A DNA stretch of 64,000 bases from a virus, in IMG/VR virus record IMGVR_UViG_3300047472_000309, positions 124,001-188,000 of that record. One strand, given 5' to 3'. A program made the position numbers and the translations under genes. Numbering within the stretch: the first letter of the stretch is position 1; the number at the start of each line of letters is the position of its first letter. The notes under the pieces are model-generated. The model saw nothing but the letters and a program-made list of their open reading frames with translations, had not been told where the DNA came from and made no database searches. Of this stretch, positions 1-8,222 are shown piece after piece.

Positions 1-266
1 TCGAAGCGCATCTGGTGTCCATGACCTTCGATGGCCGCATCATCGATCGTTATCTGGACGCGCTGGATGAATTCGCGTATCGCTATCGCAACTTCAAGTC
101 GCTGTCGCGCGAAGACCAGACACTCGCTTCGCGTCTGTATGCCTGGGGCCAGCTCATCATGCAGCACGACACGACTTTCCTGCCGACGGCTTTTAGCAAC
201 CACCTGGTGAAGGTGATGTTGAGCTACGTCGAGAAGTCGATGCGTCGCATTGAAGTCGATCAGTAA
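1..266 (+). CDS. Hypothetical protein, 5' end outside window
   Basis: The reading frame is open to the left edge of the window, so the true start probably lies outside; an internal GTG at 15 is possible but has no clear ribosome-binding site. About 87 residues are visible, rich in aromatic and charged residues and predicted mostly helical (for example RYLDALDEFAYRYRNF). I do not recognise the family. It ends 12 bp before the next plus-strand gene and was probably co-transcribed with it. Confidence 0.7.
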   Translation, partial: EAHLVSMTFDGRIIDRYLDALDEFAYRYRNFKSLSREDQTLASRLYAWGQLIMQHDTTFLPTAFSNHLVKVMLSYVEKSMRRIEVDQ

Positions 267-278
267 AAGGAGTCCCTC

Positions 279-1601
279 GTGGAAGAAGTCAATCAAGAAG
301 CGACGATCGTCACCCTGAGTGATGACGTCGAATGCAATCGCCTGAACGATGCGCTCGATAAGCTGGGCGAGTTGGGTACGCGACTGCAAGCAGACGGTCA
401 ACTGACAGTCGACGTGGCGCTCGAACATCAGGCCCTCACCGGTAGCAATACCCTGGTGAATACCTACTACAGCACGCTCGGCAAGCAACAGAAGCTCAAA
501 GTGGCTCAGGAAGGCCTCTACGAGCAAGCCAAGAGCCTGCTGAAGAAGGCGATGGACCTGCTGTGGGAAATGATCGTCAAGGTCTGGAAGTGGCTGCAAA
601 AGCTCTTTGTGAATGGCGTGCCCATGACCGAAGCAGCCCTCGCCCGCGAGAACGAGAAGTTTAAGTCCTTCGTGATGCCGGTGCAAAAAGCCGAACGGGT
701 TCCGAGTTCACGCACTGCCATCATCCAGGCTGTCCGGGAAGAAGGCCTGAACGAAGCGTTCGTGAGCAAGCTCACTCCGGAAGAGATGGACATCTACAAC
801 GAGGGTCCGTACCATCAGGCAGTGCAGCGCATGATTCCGGCGCTGGATGGCTTCAATGTGGCGAGTGTCGTCGAGACGCTGGTGAAGTGGCACGAGAAAT
901 GGTTGCCTGCCGGTCGCCAGTTTGATCAGGACAACGCAGGGGCTGATCCCCATGCGCTTCAGGACAAGCTGGAACGCTTCCAGAAGGACGCTCAGACCGA
1001 TCTGGAGCACGCGACCTCCATGGCTACCAAGCTCATGCAGATCCGCCTGGAGAGCTACCAGACGGCTGTGGAAGCCCGTCGAAAACTGAAGGTCGATCCG
1101 AACTTCCATCTCGGTACCGATCTCTCGGGCATCATGGCGCGTGGTGTGCGCATCTACGACCAGTCGGGCTACAAGAAGATGGGTTCGGCCCTGACCGATG
1201 TCTTCAAGTCCCTCGACTCAACGGTCAAGAAGATGGAGTCGATTCGCACCAAGGCCTACCAGAATCCGATGCCCAACGACCATGGCGGGGCCAAAGCGGG
1301 CGAGGAGTGGATCGAGCAGATCTACATGAAGGAAGTCAATCGGATCATTTCGACGCTGCATCAGTGCGTCTCGATGATTCAGTTGATCAACAACTACTAC
1401 TCGTTCGTGGTTGGCTCGGGCAAAACCATCATGAAGTACGTGATGACGGTGGCGCAGAAGGCCATTCAGCACGGTGGTGATGCTGCCTCGCTGCAAGAAA
1501 TCGTGCGTAGCGGTAGTTCGGCACTGATGGGCATGGCTGCAGATGGTTCGCAAATGGCAGCGCAGCAACAAGCTGCCGGTATGCAAACCGACATGGGTTA
1601 A
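279..1601 (+). CDS. Large helical protein, possible virion/internal protein
   Basis: 440 codons starting at GTG with AAGGAG seven bases upstream. The protein is almost entirely helical; a Trp/Lys-rich amphipathic segment (around residues 95-110, with LLWEMIVKVWKWLQ) could contact membrane or DNA, and the C-terminus is Gln/Ala/Met-rich. No catalytic motif is visible. With the gene before it, it is the only plus-strand operon at the left edge, facing the mostly minus-strand region. A structural role is a guess from size, composition and opposite orientation; the family is not recognised. Confidence 0.75.
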   Translation: MEEVNQEATIVTLSDDVECNRLNDALDKLGELGTRLQADGQLTVDVALEHQALTGSNTLVNTYYSTLGKQQKLKVAQEGLYEQAKSLLKKAMDLLWEMIVKVWKWLQKLFVNGVPMTEAALARENEKFKSFVMPVQKAERVPSSRTAIIQAVREEGLNEAFVSKLTPEEMDIYNEGPYHQAVQRMIPALDGFNVASVVETLVKWHEKWLPAGRQFDQDNAGADPHALQDKLERFQKDAQTDLEHATSMATKLMQIRLESYQTAVEARRKLKVDPNFHLGTDLSGIMARGVRIYDQSGYKKMGSALTDVFKSLDSTVKKMESIRTKAYQNPMPNDHGGAKAGEEWIEQIYMKEVNRIISTLHQCVSMIQLINNYYSFVVGSGKTIMKYVMTVAQKAIQHGGDAASLQEIVRSGSSALMGMAADGSQMAAQQQAAGMQTDMG

Positions 1602-1627
1602 GCGTAAACGACGCTAGAACGGCATAC

Positions 1628-1651
1628 GAGGCCAGGGTTTCCCCTGGCCTC
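1628..1651. terminator. Bidirectional terminator between convergent genes
   Basis: Perfect 10-bp hairpin GAGGCCAGGG/CCCTGGCCTC lying between convergent genes. TATGACG follows on the plus strand and GTATGCCG on the minus strand, the tail motif shared by terminators in this genome. Confidence 0.8.
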
Positions 1652-1661
1652 TATGACGCTG

Positions 1662-2018
1662 TTACTGCGGGGTCAGTGGACTGATCGTCACGATCCACTC
1701 ACGCGTATTGGTGAAGTCAAACGCGCAGTCCAGGACGATGTGTTGATACAAACAGTCTGGGTCGCTGCCGTCGGAAATCAGAATGTCAATTCGTCCCTGC
1801 TTGCCGGGGGCGAGTGAGGGGTCGTTTTGGTAAGGCAACGTCGTCAGACGCACCTGCACGATCTTGATGTACAGGTTAAAGGTGTACTTGATCAGGGCCA
1901 TGATCGAGTACGCGGTGGTTTGCGTTTGCGTGTTGGCGAGCAGCCAAGTACGCAGGCCGTCGAGATCCACGGCGGTGTCCGGGACTACGATGGGCGTCGG
2001 GGTGGTCGTGGTCGACAT
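1662..2018 (-). CDS. Hypothetical protein, 118 aa
   Basis: ATG start with AAGGAGG upstream. The first 20 residues are Thr/Pro/Val-rich and probably disordered; the rest looks like a compact beta-rich domain (LDCAFDFTNTREWIVTISPL at the end). It is the last gene of the minus-strand run before the convergent terminator. Function not recognised. Confidence 0.75.
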   Translation of the reverse strand: MSTTTTPTPIVVPDTAVDLDGLRTWLLANTQTQTTAYSIMALIKYTFNLYIKIVQVRLTTLPYQNDPSLAPGKQGRIDILISDGSDPDCLYQHIVLDCAFDFTNTREWIVTISPLTPQ

Positions 2019-2084
2019 GAACTTTCCTCCTTGGTTGGTTCATGCAATAAGCCGAATCAACAAAAAAAAAGAGCACGGGACATA

Positions 2085-2106
2085 GGGAGAGGCCGAAGCC
2101 TCTCCC
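2085..2106 (-). terminator. Rho-independent-like terminator
   Basis: Hairpin GGGAGAGGC/GCCTCTCCC with a CGAA-type loop, directly after the gene at 2126-3532; TATGTCCCG follows on the minus strand. Confidence 0.75.
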
Positions 2107-2125
2107 GTCTATGCTCTTGAGCCGA

Positions 2126-3532
2126 TTAGCTCAGGAAGATCGGTTGCGCGAAGATGACTTCGCCGTAGCCGTTACGCACTTGGAACACCAGTGCTTTGCC
2201 CGGCACGTACTCGGCGACGAAGCTCATCACACCGGCTCCCGTGTTACGGAAGCTGGTGTTCAGTTGCAGCAAGACCTGATCGGCCGAACCGCGTGCCATC
2301 GGCGGCAGCTCGTCTTCCATCAACATCCCGATGTACGCCGAGAAACGCGACAACGAGTTGGTGGTGAAGATGGTCTTTTCCGGATAGCCACCCGGATAGG
2401 ACGGCGACGGACGTTGACCGTAGAGGCCCGGTGCCTTACCGTAGGGCGAGAGACCGCCCTGGTCCGGACGAGCGAACGGTTCCGTCATGTCTGCACCCCA
2501 AGCCGCACGCGGTTCGCCGATACCCACCATCGGCGGCATCGCCCGCAGCGGTTGTTGACGACCGCTGTTATCCCACACCCCCGACGGCGTGCCCCAGCGC
2601 TGCGGGTGACCGCCACCCAAGGGCGCGGACACCGTCAGTTCCGGCATGACTTCCACGATCTCGTCGTAGCCGCCAGCATTGCGCTTGGTCGTCAGATGCA
2701 CCACCCCCACCGGAATCGCACCAGCACGTGCGCCGACGAAGAGCTGCAAATCCACCGAGCCTTGCGCCGAGGAGTCCGTCGTGGCGATGCCGACTTGCGT
2801 TTGCACCACGCAGTCGAGTTGGTTCATGAGGTCGTCTGTCGACTCTGTCCCGCGCCTCCAGACATGGACCGTCATCTGCCGCACGGCTTGCAGCAGCTTG
2901 TCGTTCACCGCCGCAACGGTGATGTGCGCACGCAGTACTTCGTAGGCTTGCGGCCAGGGCTTGTGGAAGATGTTCGGAATCGTCAGATTTTCATTGCTGA
3001 CAGTTTCCGCAGGCGCAGTCGCTTCGATCAGCTTCGCGTCGACCCCCAGCCCGACGTGGATCGCTTGCTTGCGTTCCTTGGCATCAGCTTCGCGCACGCC
3101 CGCGAAGTATTCGATGGTTTTCGGACCCCGACGCACCGTATCGACCTTCAGGACAAAGGCGCTATCGGCACGACCCGGCACGATCTGATAGACCAGTACT
3201 TCGTCGCCACGACGCTGGAAGACGTAAGTGCCTTCGCCGTCCGGATCGGGATGCTTGCCGAAATGCTCGCCCAGCGCGTTCTTGAACATCGTATTCTTGA
3301 TGTCAACGTTCTTGCTGAGCTTGCCAAACGGCGGCATCACATTGCGATGGATGAAGTTCAACGCCTCGTGGTGCGAGCGCGGGATCATCGGCAGATCCAA
3401 CACTTGCGTGCTGAACTGGATGGTGGCACGCGGCTTCACTTCCTTCATCGCCTTCGTGCGCTTCACCGCAACCGACGTACGCGAGGGCTTCTTGGTAGCC
3501 GGTTTCTTTTGAATGATCTTCTTAGCGTTCAT
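2126..3532 (-). CDS. Hypothetical protein with basic N-terminus and Pro/Gly-rich linker
   Basis: 468 codons, ATG with AAGGAAACAAGG upstream. The first 45 residues are very Lys/Arg-rich (MNAKKIIQKKPATKKPSR), typical of a disordered nucleic-acid-binding tail. Residues 45-320 look folded; about 325-390 is a Pro/Gly/Tyr-rich low-complexity stretch; the last 80 residues form another beta-rich domain. No enzyme motif is visible. It has its own leader and terminator, so it may be monocistronic. A structural or DNA-binding role is possible but unproven. Confidence 0.8.
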   Translation of the reverse strand: MNAKKIIQKKPATKKPSRTSVAVKRTKAMKEVKPRATIQFSTQVLDLPMIPRSHHEALNFIHRNVMPPFGKLSKNVDIKNTMFKNALGEHFGKHPDPDGEGTYVFQRRGDEVLVYQIVPGRADSAFVLKVDTVRRGPKTIEYFAGVREADAKERKQAIHVGLGVDAKLIEATAPAETVSNENLTIPNIFHKPWPQAYEVLRAHITVAAVNDKLLQAVRQMTVHVWRRGTESTDDLMNQLDCVVQTQVGIATTDSSAQGSVDLQLFVGARAGAIPVGVVHLTTKRNAGGYDEIVEVMPELTVSAPLGGGHPQRWGTPSGVWDNSGRQQPLRAMPPMVGIGEPRAAWGADMTEPFARPDQGGLSPYGKAPGLYGQRPSPSYPGGYPEKTIFTTNSLSRFSAYIGMLMEDELPPMARGSADQVLLQLNTSFRNTGAGVMSFVAEYVPGKALVFQVRNGYGEVIFAQPIFLS

Positions 3533-3594
3533 GACCTTGTTTCCTTGTAACGAGTTTATATTTAACTACGCTGTTTAACTGCAGGGGGCGCTGC

Positions 3595-3960
3595 TTACTT
3601 CGAAAAACCTACGTTCATGGCCGATGACGCCGAAGCGCCATCGTGCGTCATGATGTTGACAAACAGACAGGCGTGGGAGACGTTGAGGAATTCCAGCCCC
3701 TGACAGAACATCCGCCACGACAGCGTGGGCTGGAGGAGCGCCCGTTCGAAGTTACTTCGCTCGAGCTTTTCCATGTCAGGGTCCATCAGGTGTTTCATGG
3801 GGTGTCGTGCCATGAAACGATCCATCAGAGCTTCCCACTTTTCCGGAGTCATCTCCACGCCGCGAACCAGGGCGCGGAATTGCACCGCCAGAATCTGGTC
3901 CGTGGCCATCGGTTGCTTTAGGGGCTCTAGCAACTGCTCAATCACGTGCGGTTTAGACAC
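3595..3960 (-). CDS. Hypothetical protein, paralogue of its upstream neighbour
   Basis: I prefer the GTG at 3960 because GGAGG lies six bases upstream; ATG codons at 3966 and 3975 are alternatives. The protein resembles the gene just upstream (3953-4357): both have a segment like MTPEKWEALM, a helix, then a pattern 'P(T/S)(L/M)(S/T)W...GL.FL' near the C-terminus. The two genes overlap by a few bases, suggesting tandem duplication and translational coupling. Function unknown. Confidence 0.7.
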   Translation of the reverse strand: MSKPHVIEQLLEPLKQPMATDQILAVQFRALVRGVEMTPEKWEALMDRFMARHPMKHLMDPDMEKLERSNFERALLQPTLSWRMFCQGLEFLNVSHACLFVNIMTHDGASASSAMNVGFSK

Positions 3961-4357
3961 CTGCATCCTCCGCATCAGGCTTGCGCGGCCCGGTCCAGTC
4001 GATCCGGCTTGGGATCGGCACCAGCTCCTTGCCGTTGATCACGCCCGTCACGACGATGTTAGCCGCAGTGAGACCGAGAAAACGCAGGCCGATCAGATAC
4101 GTCTTCCAGGTCATCGAGGGTGCCGTGAGCTCCTTCGTCACGTTCGCGGTCAGTGCATCCCGCGTGGTTTCGTCGGGCTTCTCGACCAGCTGCATTTCTT
4201 GCTGCACGAACTTAACCATCAGTTCGTCCCATTTCTGCTCATCGACCTGGAGTGAGAGCAACATCCGGCGGAAATTGTCGGCTAAGATGCCGCCACCCGT
4301 CAGTGCTGCTGCTTCACTGGTACCGGCCAAGAGGGCTTTCACTGTATCGTTGCTCAT
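3953..4357 (-). CDS. Hypothetical protein, paralogue of downstream neighbour
   Basis: 134 codons, ATG with AAGGAG upstream. It shares the 'W(D/E)(E/A)LM' region and 'TWKTYLIGLRFLGL' C-terminal pattern with the gene at 3595-3960, which it overlaps by 8 bp. Helical, with no catalytic motifs seen. The pair probably forms a homo- or hetero-oligomer; this is inference from the duplication only. Confidence 0.75.
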   Translation of the reverse strand: MSNDTVKALLAGTSEAAALTGGGILADNFRRMLLSLQVDEQKWDELMVKFVQQEMQLVEKPDETTRDALTANVTKELTAPSMTWKTYLIGLRFLGLTAANIVVTGVINGKELVPIPSRIDWTGPRKPDAEDAGV

Positions 4358-4416
4358 GATACTCTCCTTGTTAAAAAGAGGAGCCCAGTCGGATAGCTGG
4401 ACTCTACCGTTACAAC

Positions 4417-7026
4417 TTACTTCAAGTTCAACACGAGTTCGACCACTGCCTCCACCGAGCCTGCTTCCTTGACACGGATCACCAGTTTGTCGTGCTCGAC
4501 GTAGTGCACGTCGTAGATCTCGTCGTTCACGCCCTTGTGGTGATACATCTGGTCGATGTATTTCACCATGTTGCGAGCGCGCTCCTGCCTCTCCTCGTCA
4601 TCGAGGAGTTCGATGATCACGGCCATGGCGTGATTGAAGAAGACCCACACCGGCGTGGCGAAGCAGGTGCCCGGCAAATACGCGGTCGATGCCGTCACCG
4701 GCGGCGGGGGCGGTGCTTTCTTTGTTTCCGGTGAACCCAATACCCCCACTTGAATCACGTTCTCCTGCCACATGAGTGGATTAGAGGTTTCCATCACCGC
4801 AGTCGTCACTACCAGCATGACTTCCGAATCACTGCGGTCCGGATCGAAAACCCTGACGTGATAGGTGCCCGGAATCACTTGCGAGGCTTTCTTCGTCGTT
4901 GCGTCCATCACTGGACGCTGTTGCTTAACGATTTCGAAAAAGTGATAGGCCGTCACACCGGGATAAACGGAGGTGATCGAAACCGGACCTTCATTGAAGG
5001 CGAGCCAGCTCGTGAACTCCTCATACCCCACCACGTCATCCAACAGCGTCATGAAGCGCAAGGAAACCCCGGACTGCATCATGTTGACTGCAGGGGCTTC
5101 GCCGACTTTCGGACCTTCTTTCCAGTTCTGGCGCACGATCACTGGTTGCCGGATGGTTTCCGATTCGCCCATAGCACGAATACCCTTCATGCTCGTGGGC
5201 GTTTCGTACTTGCTAGTGTCCTTGAAGAGCATCGTCGGATCAGTCTTCGGGGCTCCCGTATCCGGAATCGGGTTCGCTGCCGAGCCCACATCCACGCTCT
5301 TACCGCCCATTGCTTGAGTACGTGCCGAAAGCGGTTCGAAGACCGGCGGCGGTCCCATCTTCGGCATCTCGACTTCGAACGCACCGATGCATTCCGAGAG
5401 TTTGCCTTGGTCAATCGATTCGAGTTCCGTGTACACATCGAAACCAAACAGCAGCTTCGAGTCTGCACCCGGCGAATAGACCTTGCCCTTGATGTGGCCG
5501 CGCTCCAGCGTGTGGTTACTGCGCAAGCTCGGCGAGATGACCCGTTCGAACTTGATCACCACTTGGCTGGCCAGACGACGATCCAGATCCCGGATGAGCG
5601 CGTAGCGCCGCTGGATGTCATTCCACAGCCGCTCGATGTCCTGGACTTCGCGCGCACTGGCCGTGTTCGTGAGCACCATCAGTGCACTAGCGCCGAAGCT
5701 CAGCGAGTCGACACGGTTGACCGCCAGATGTTGATTCTGACGCAGCGTCGGGTCCGTCAGGTACAGGATCTTTTCCACTTGCTGGGGCTTGCTGCCGATC
5801 CGATACTGAGTTTCCCATTCCGCCGTGGTCGTGAACGTGAGCATACTGCCGAGCTGCATCACGCCGAGCGGCTTACCCACAACTGGTACGAGCACAGCCA
5901 TGTCGACCAGACCCAACTCCGACGAGAGTTCATCCGAATGCGGGTTCTTCGTGCCAAGCAAGCTCGCACGCTTAACTGAGACGAAAGCGAACCGGATCAG
6001 GTCCGGCTCCACATCGTGCATTTTGCAGACCTTGTTGAGCAGCGTCTTGAAGTACTCGCAATCGCGCCGCTCCACCGACTGACCTTCCAGCCATTCTAGC
6101 GCGCACTCCAGGGTCGTCGGTCCGCCGCCCTCGAGCGGGACCAACACCGGCGCCGGTTCTTCTTTCTTTTGTTCCGGCCGAGCAGTCGCCTCGGCCGCCT
6201 TGGTGTCGTTTGCTGCTGCGTTGTTTTGTTCGAGTGCCATCTCTGCCTCCTGAGCAGGTTGTTCGGTGTGGGCTGCCGTATCGACAGGCGTGGGTGGCGT
6301 GTTCATCTCGTACAGCAGACGTGTTGCCTCGATGATGAACCCGTCAGCTTCCAGAATCTGACGCTGATCAAAGGTCAGAAAGCTGGTTTCAAAACGCAGG
6401 GTTGCCAGCACCATGTCCCTCGCGCCCTTAGGGCGCATATAGAGCTTGATCAGACCCCCGCGGCCTTCACGCGGATGACGCAGTGCATTACCTCGCACGA
6501 ATTCCACTTGCTGAGGCGTGAGGTTGTGCAACTTCAGGAAGTCCCGCAACTGCCTGAAGAGGACCTCACCCTGACTACCGTCGCCGCGATACACCGACAT
6601 CCACATGCGCAGATCGTCGATCGTCGCTGCGTTCTCTTTCGAGAACTCCGACAGGTCGATCCGCTTGATGTCGTAGTCCGTGCCGAACACGATGTATTCC
6701 TTGCCGTCGACCATCATTGTCCGCAACGCGTTGTGGTGCACGGTTTCAGCCGGGCGTCCAAGAGTGATCCATCTCAGTTCGATCATGAACATCCCGGCGA
6801 GCGCGGCTGCTTCTTGCGGCCGATAGCAATGATAGACTTGCCCCCAAAGTTCACCCGCTGGTGCCTTGCTATTGACGATACATTCCGCGACGTGATCCGC
6901 CACGACGCTCTTACGCAAATAGGTGTTCGACTTGATCCAGTCACCGAGTGTCTGTTCCTCGCCCGGATTCGCGACGATCGGAAAACTGGTTTGCCCTTGT
7001 TCGTGGGCTTGTTCGAGGGTAATCAT
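4417..7026 (-). CDS. Large multidomain hypothetical protein, 869 aa
   Basis: Second-longest protein class of the window, ATG with AAGGA upstream. Two folded regions are separated by an Ala/Glu/Gln-rich linker (about residues 245-300); a second Pro-rich break lies near residues 765-775 (KKAPPPPPVTAS). No nuclease, polymerase or ATPase motif is visible. It lies directly downstream of an AAA ATPase gene (7048-8118), 21 bp away, so it may be a partner or substrate of that ATPase. The family is not recognised. Confidence 0.8.
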   Translation of the reverse strand: MITLEQAHEQGQTSFPIVANPGEEQTLGDWIKSNTYLRKSVVADHVAECIVNSKAPAGELWGQVYHCYRPQEAAALAGMFMIELRWITLGRPAETVHHNALRTMMVDGKEYIVFGTDYDIKRIDLSEFSKENAATIDDLRMWMSVYRGDGSQGEVLFRQLRDFLKLHNLTPQQVEFVRGNALRHPREGRGGLIKLYMRPKGARDMVLATLRFETSFLTFDQRQILEADGFIIEATRLLYEMNTPPTPVDTAAHTEQPAQEAEMALEQNNAAANDTKAAEATARPEQKKEEPAPVLVPLEGGGPTTLECALEWLEGQSVERRDCEYFKTLLNKVCKMHDVEPDLIRFAFVSVKRASLLGTKNPHSDELSSELGLVDMAVLVPVVGKPLGVMQLGSMLTFTTTAEWETQYRIGSKPQQVEKILYLTDPTLRQNQHLAVNRVDSLSFGASALMVLTNTASAREVQDIERLWNDIQRRYALIRDLDRRLASQVVIKFERVISPSLRSNHTLERGHIKGKVYSPGADSKLLFGFDVYTELESIDQGKLSECIGAFEVEMPKMGPPPVFEPLSARTQAMGGKSVDVGSAANPIPDTGAPKTDPTMLFKDTSKYETPTSMKGIRAMGESETIRQPVIVRQNWKEGPKVGEAPAVNMMQSGVSLRFMTLLDDVVGYEEFTSWLAFNEGPVSITSVYPGVTAYHFFEIVKQQRPVMDATTKKASQVIPGTYHVRVFDPDRSDSEVMLVVTTAVMETSNPLMWQENVIQVGVLGSPETKKAPPPPPVTASTAYLPGTCFATPVWVFFNHAMAVIIELLDDEERQERARNMVKYIDQMYHHKGVNDEIYDVHYVEHDKLVIRVKEAGSVEAVVELVLNLK

Positions 7027-7047
7027 TTCAATCCTTGTTTTCTTGGT

Positions 7048-8118
7048 TTAAACGAACCCGGTCTTCTTAGCGAAGCGGTTCACGACTTGTTGTTCAGCTA
7101 CGTCTTTCGCCAGCACTTCCGAGAGCGGCCACTTCTGCTTGAGTGACCAGTCCTTTTGCAACAGGCCCGCAGCATCGCAGGCCACGGATGCTTCATCCGG
7201 GCTGAGCTCCCGGAATTGCAGGATGTCAAAGCAACGACCCTTGCGCAACAAGGCCGGATCGATCCGGTCAATGCTAGGGAGATTGGTTGAGAACACGATC
7301 TTCTTATTCTCGTGCTTGACCACGCCTTCCGAGGCATTGAGAATCGGCGCCATCAGCGTGTTGCCGTCTTCCCGGCTTTTGAGGTAGTTATCGATATCCT
7401 CATACGCCAGGATCTTCGCCGACGAGCTCCGGAAGAAACGCCCGATCAATGACGGCGCGGCAACCACTTCCTTGTTGTAGGCCAGATACGTGTCGTAGTT
7501 ACCCGACATGATCAGTGAGCGCAGGAAGGTGCTTTTACCCACCCCCGGCGGCCCGAAGAGGACCAGGACTGATTCGTCCGACTCCATGTACGCCTTGAAA
7601 TAGTCTTCCAGCGAGACATTGAGCCACGGATAGAACGACTGCAGCGCCAGCTTGGTCGAGTCCTGCGTCATGTACTTACTGGCGAAGGTTGGCTCGCCCC
7701 GATCATTCAGACTCATGGCCGTATTGATCATGGCCCCCACCGCAGTGAAGTTCTCCTTCACCCAGTCTGTCACCACCTGCGCTTCCGTCAAATCCCCGTA
7801 AACGCCGACGCTGATGGTGCTATCCTGCGTGGAGAAGTCCACCAGCGCCTCGACATAGCCTTCGTCATTATCCTTGATGGCAAAATGAGCCCCACTCACT
7901 CGGTACGTGAAAAAGCCACGCTCTTGCAGGTAACGAATGAAGCGATCGCGATCGTCCAGTCCACTGATCGCGCGCGTCGCGGACTTACGGCCGCTATTGA
8001 GACCTGCTTTTAGACGCGTGGCCGTCACGATGGCGTCGAACTTCTGGATGGCGTCACGCACGCTCTGACCCGCGTCGAAGAATTGATTGATGTTCCAGTA
8101 CTTGAAATGTTCTTGCAT
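7048..8118 (-). CDS. AAA-family ATPase
   Basis: 356 residues from ATG at 8118, with AAGGAAC upstream; an in-frame TTG further up lies inside the leader and is rejected. Residues 1-180 are an unassigned N-terminal domain. The AAA core follows: Walker A GPPGVGKST (about 189-197), Walker B KILAYEDID, sensor-1-like KIVFSTNLPS and DPALLRKGR, which fits a sensor/arginine-finger region as in BCS1-like and classical AAA proteins. It should hydrolyse ATP to remodel a protein or nucleoprotein complex; the target is unknown. The next gene downstream, an 869-residue protein, is the obvious candidate partner. Confidence 0.9.
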   Translation of the reverse strand: MQEHFKYWNINQFFDAGQSVRDAIQKFDAIVTATRLKAGLNSGRKSATRAISGLDDRDRFIRYLQERGFFTYRVSGAHFAIKDNDEGYVEALVDFSTQDSTISVGVYGDLTEAQVVTDWVKENFTAVGAMINTAMSLNDRGEPTFASKYMTQDSTKLALQSFYPWLNVSLEDYFKAYMESDESVLVLFGPPGVGKSTFLRSLIMSGNYDTYLAYNKEVVAAPSLIGRFFRSSSAKILAYEDIDNYLKSREDGNTLMAPILNASEGVVKHENKKIVFSTNLPSIDRIDPALLRKGRCFDILQFRELSPDEASVACDAAGLLQKDWSLKQKWPLSEVLAKDVAEQQVVNRFAKKTGFV

Positions 8119-8182
8119 GATGACTGTTCCTTGTTTCAATTGTAACGATTGTAAGTTGCGCTATTTGAACCAACGGCATAGA

Positions 8183-8206
8183 GCGAAGAGAGTTACCTCC
8201 CTTCGC
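8183..8206 (-). terminator. Terminator
   Basis: Hairpin with GCGAAG/CTTCGC base and AGGTAACT loop region, followed on the minus strand by TCTATGCCG. It ends the transcript from the genes at 8223-10662. Confidence 0.75.
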
Positions 8207-8222
8207 CCATCGCCCCGAATTA

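Noticed and set aside
2111-3550. A 479-codon plus-strand open frame
   Set aside because: Exactly antisense to the 468-codon minus-strand gene; no ribosome site and shadow-like composition.
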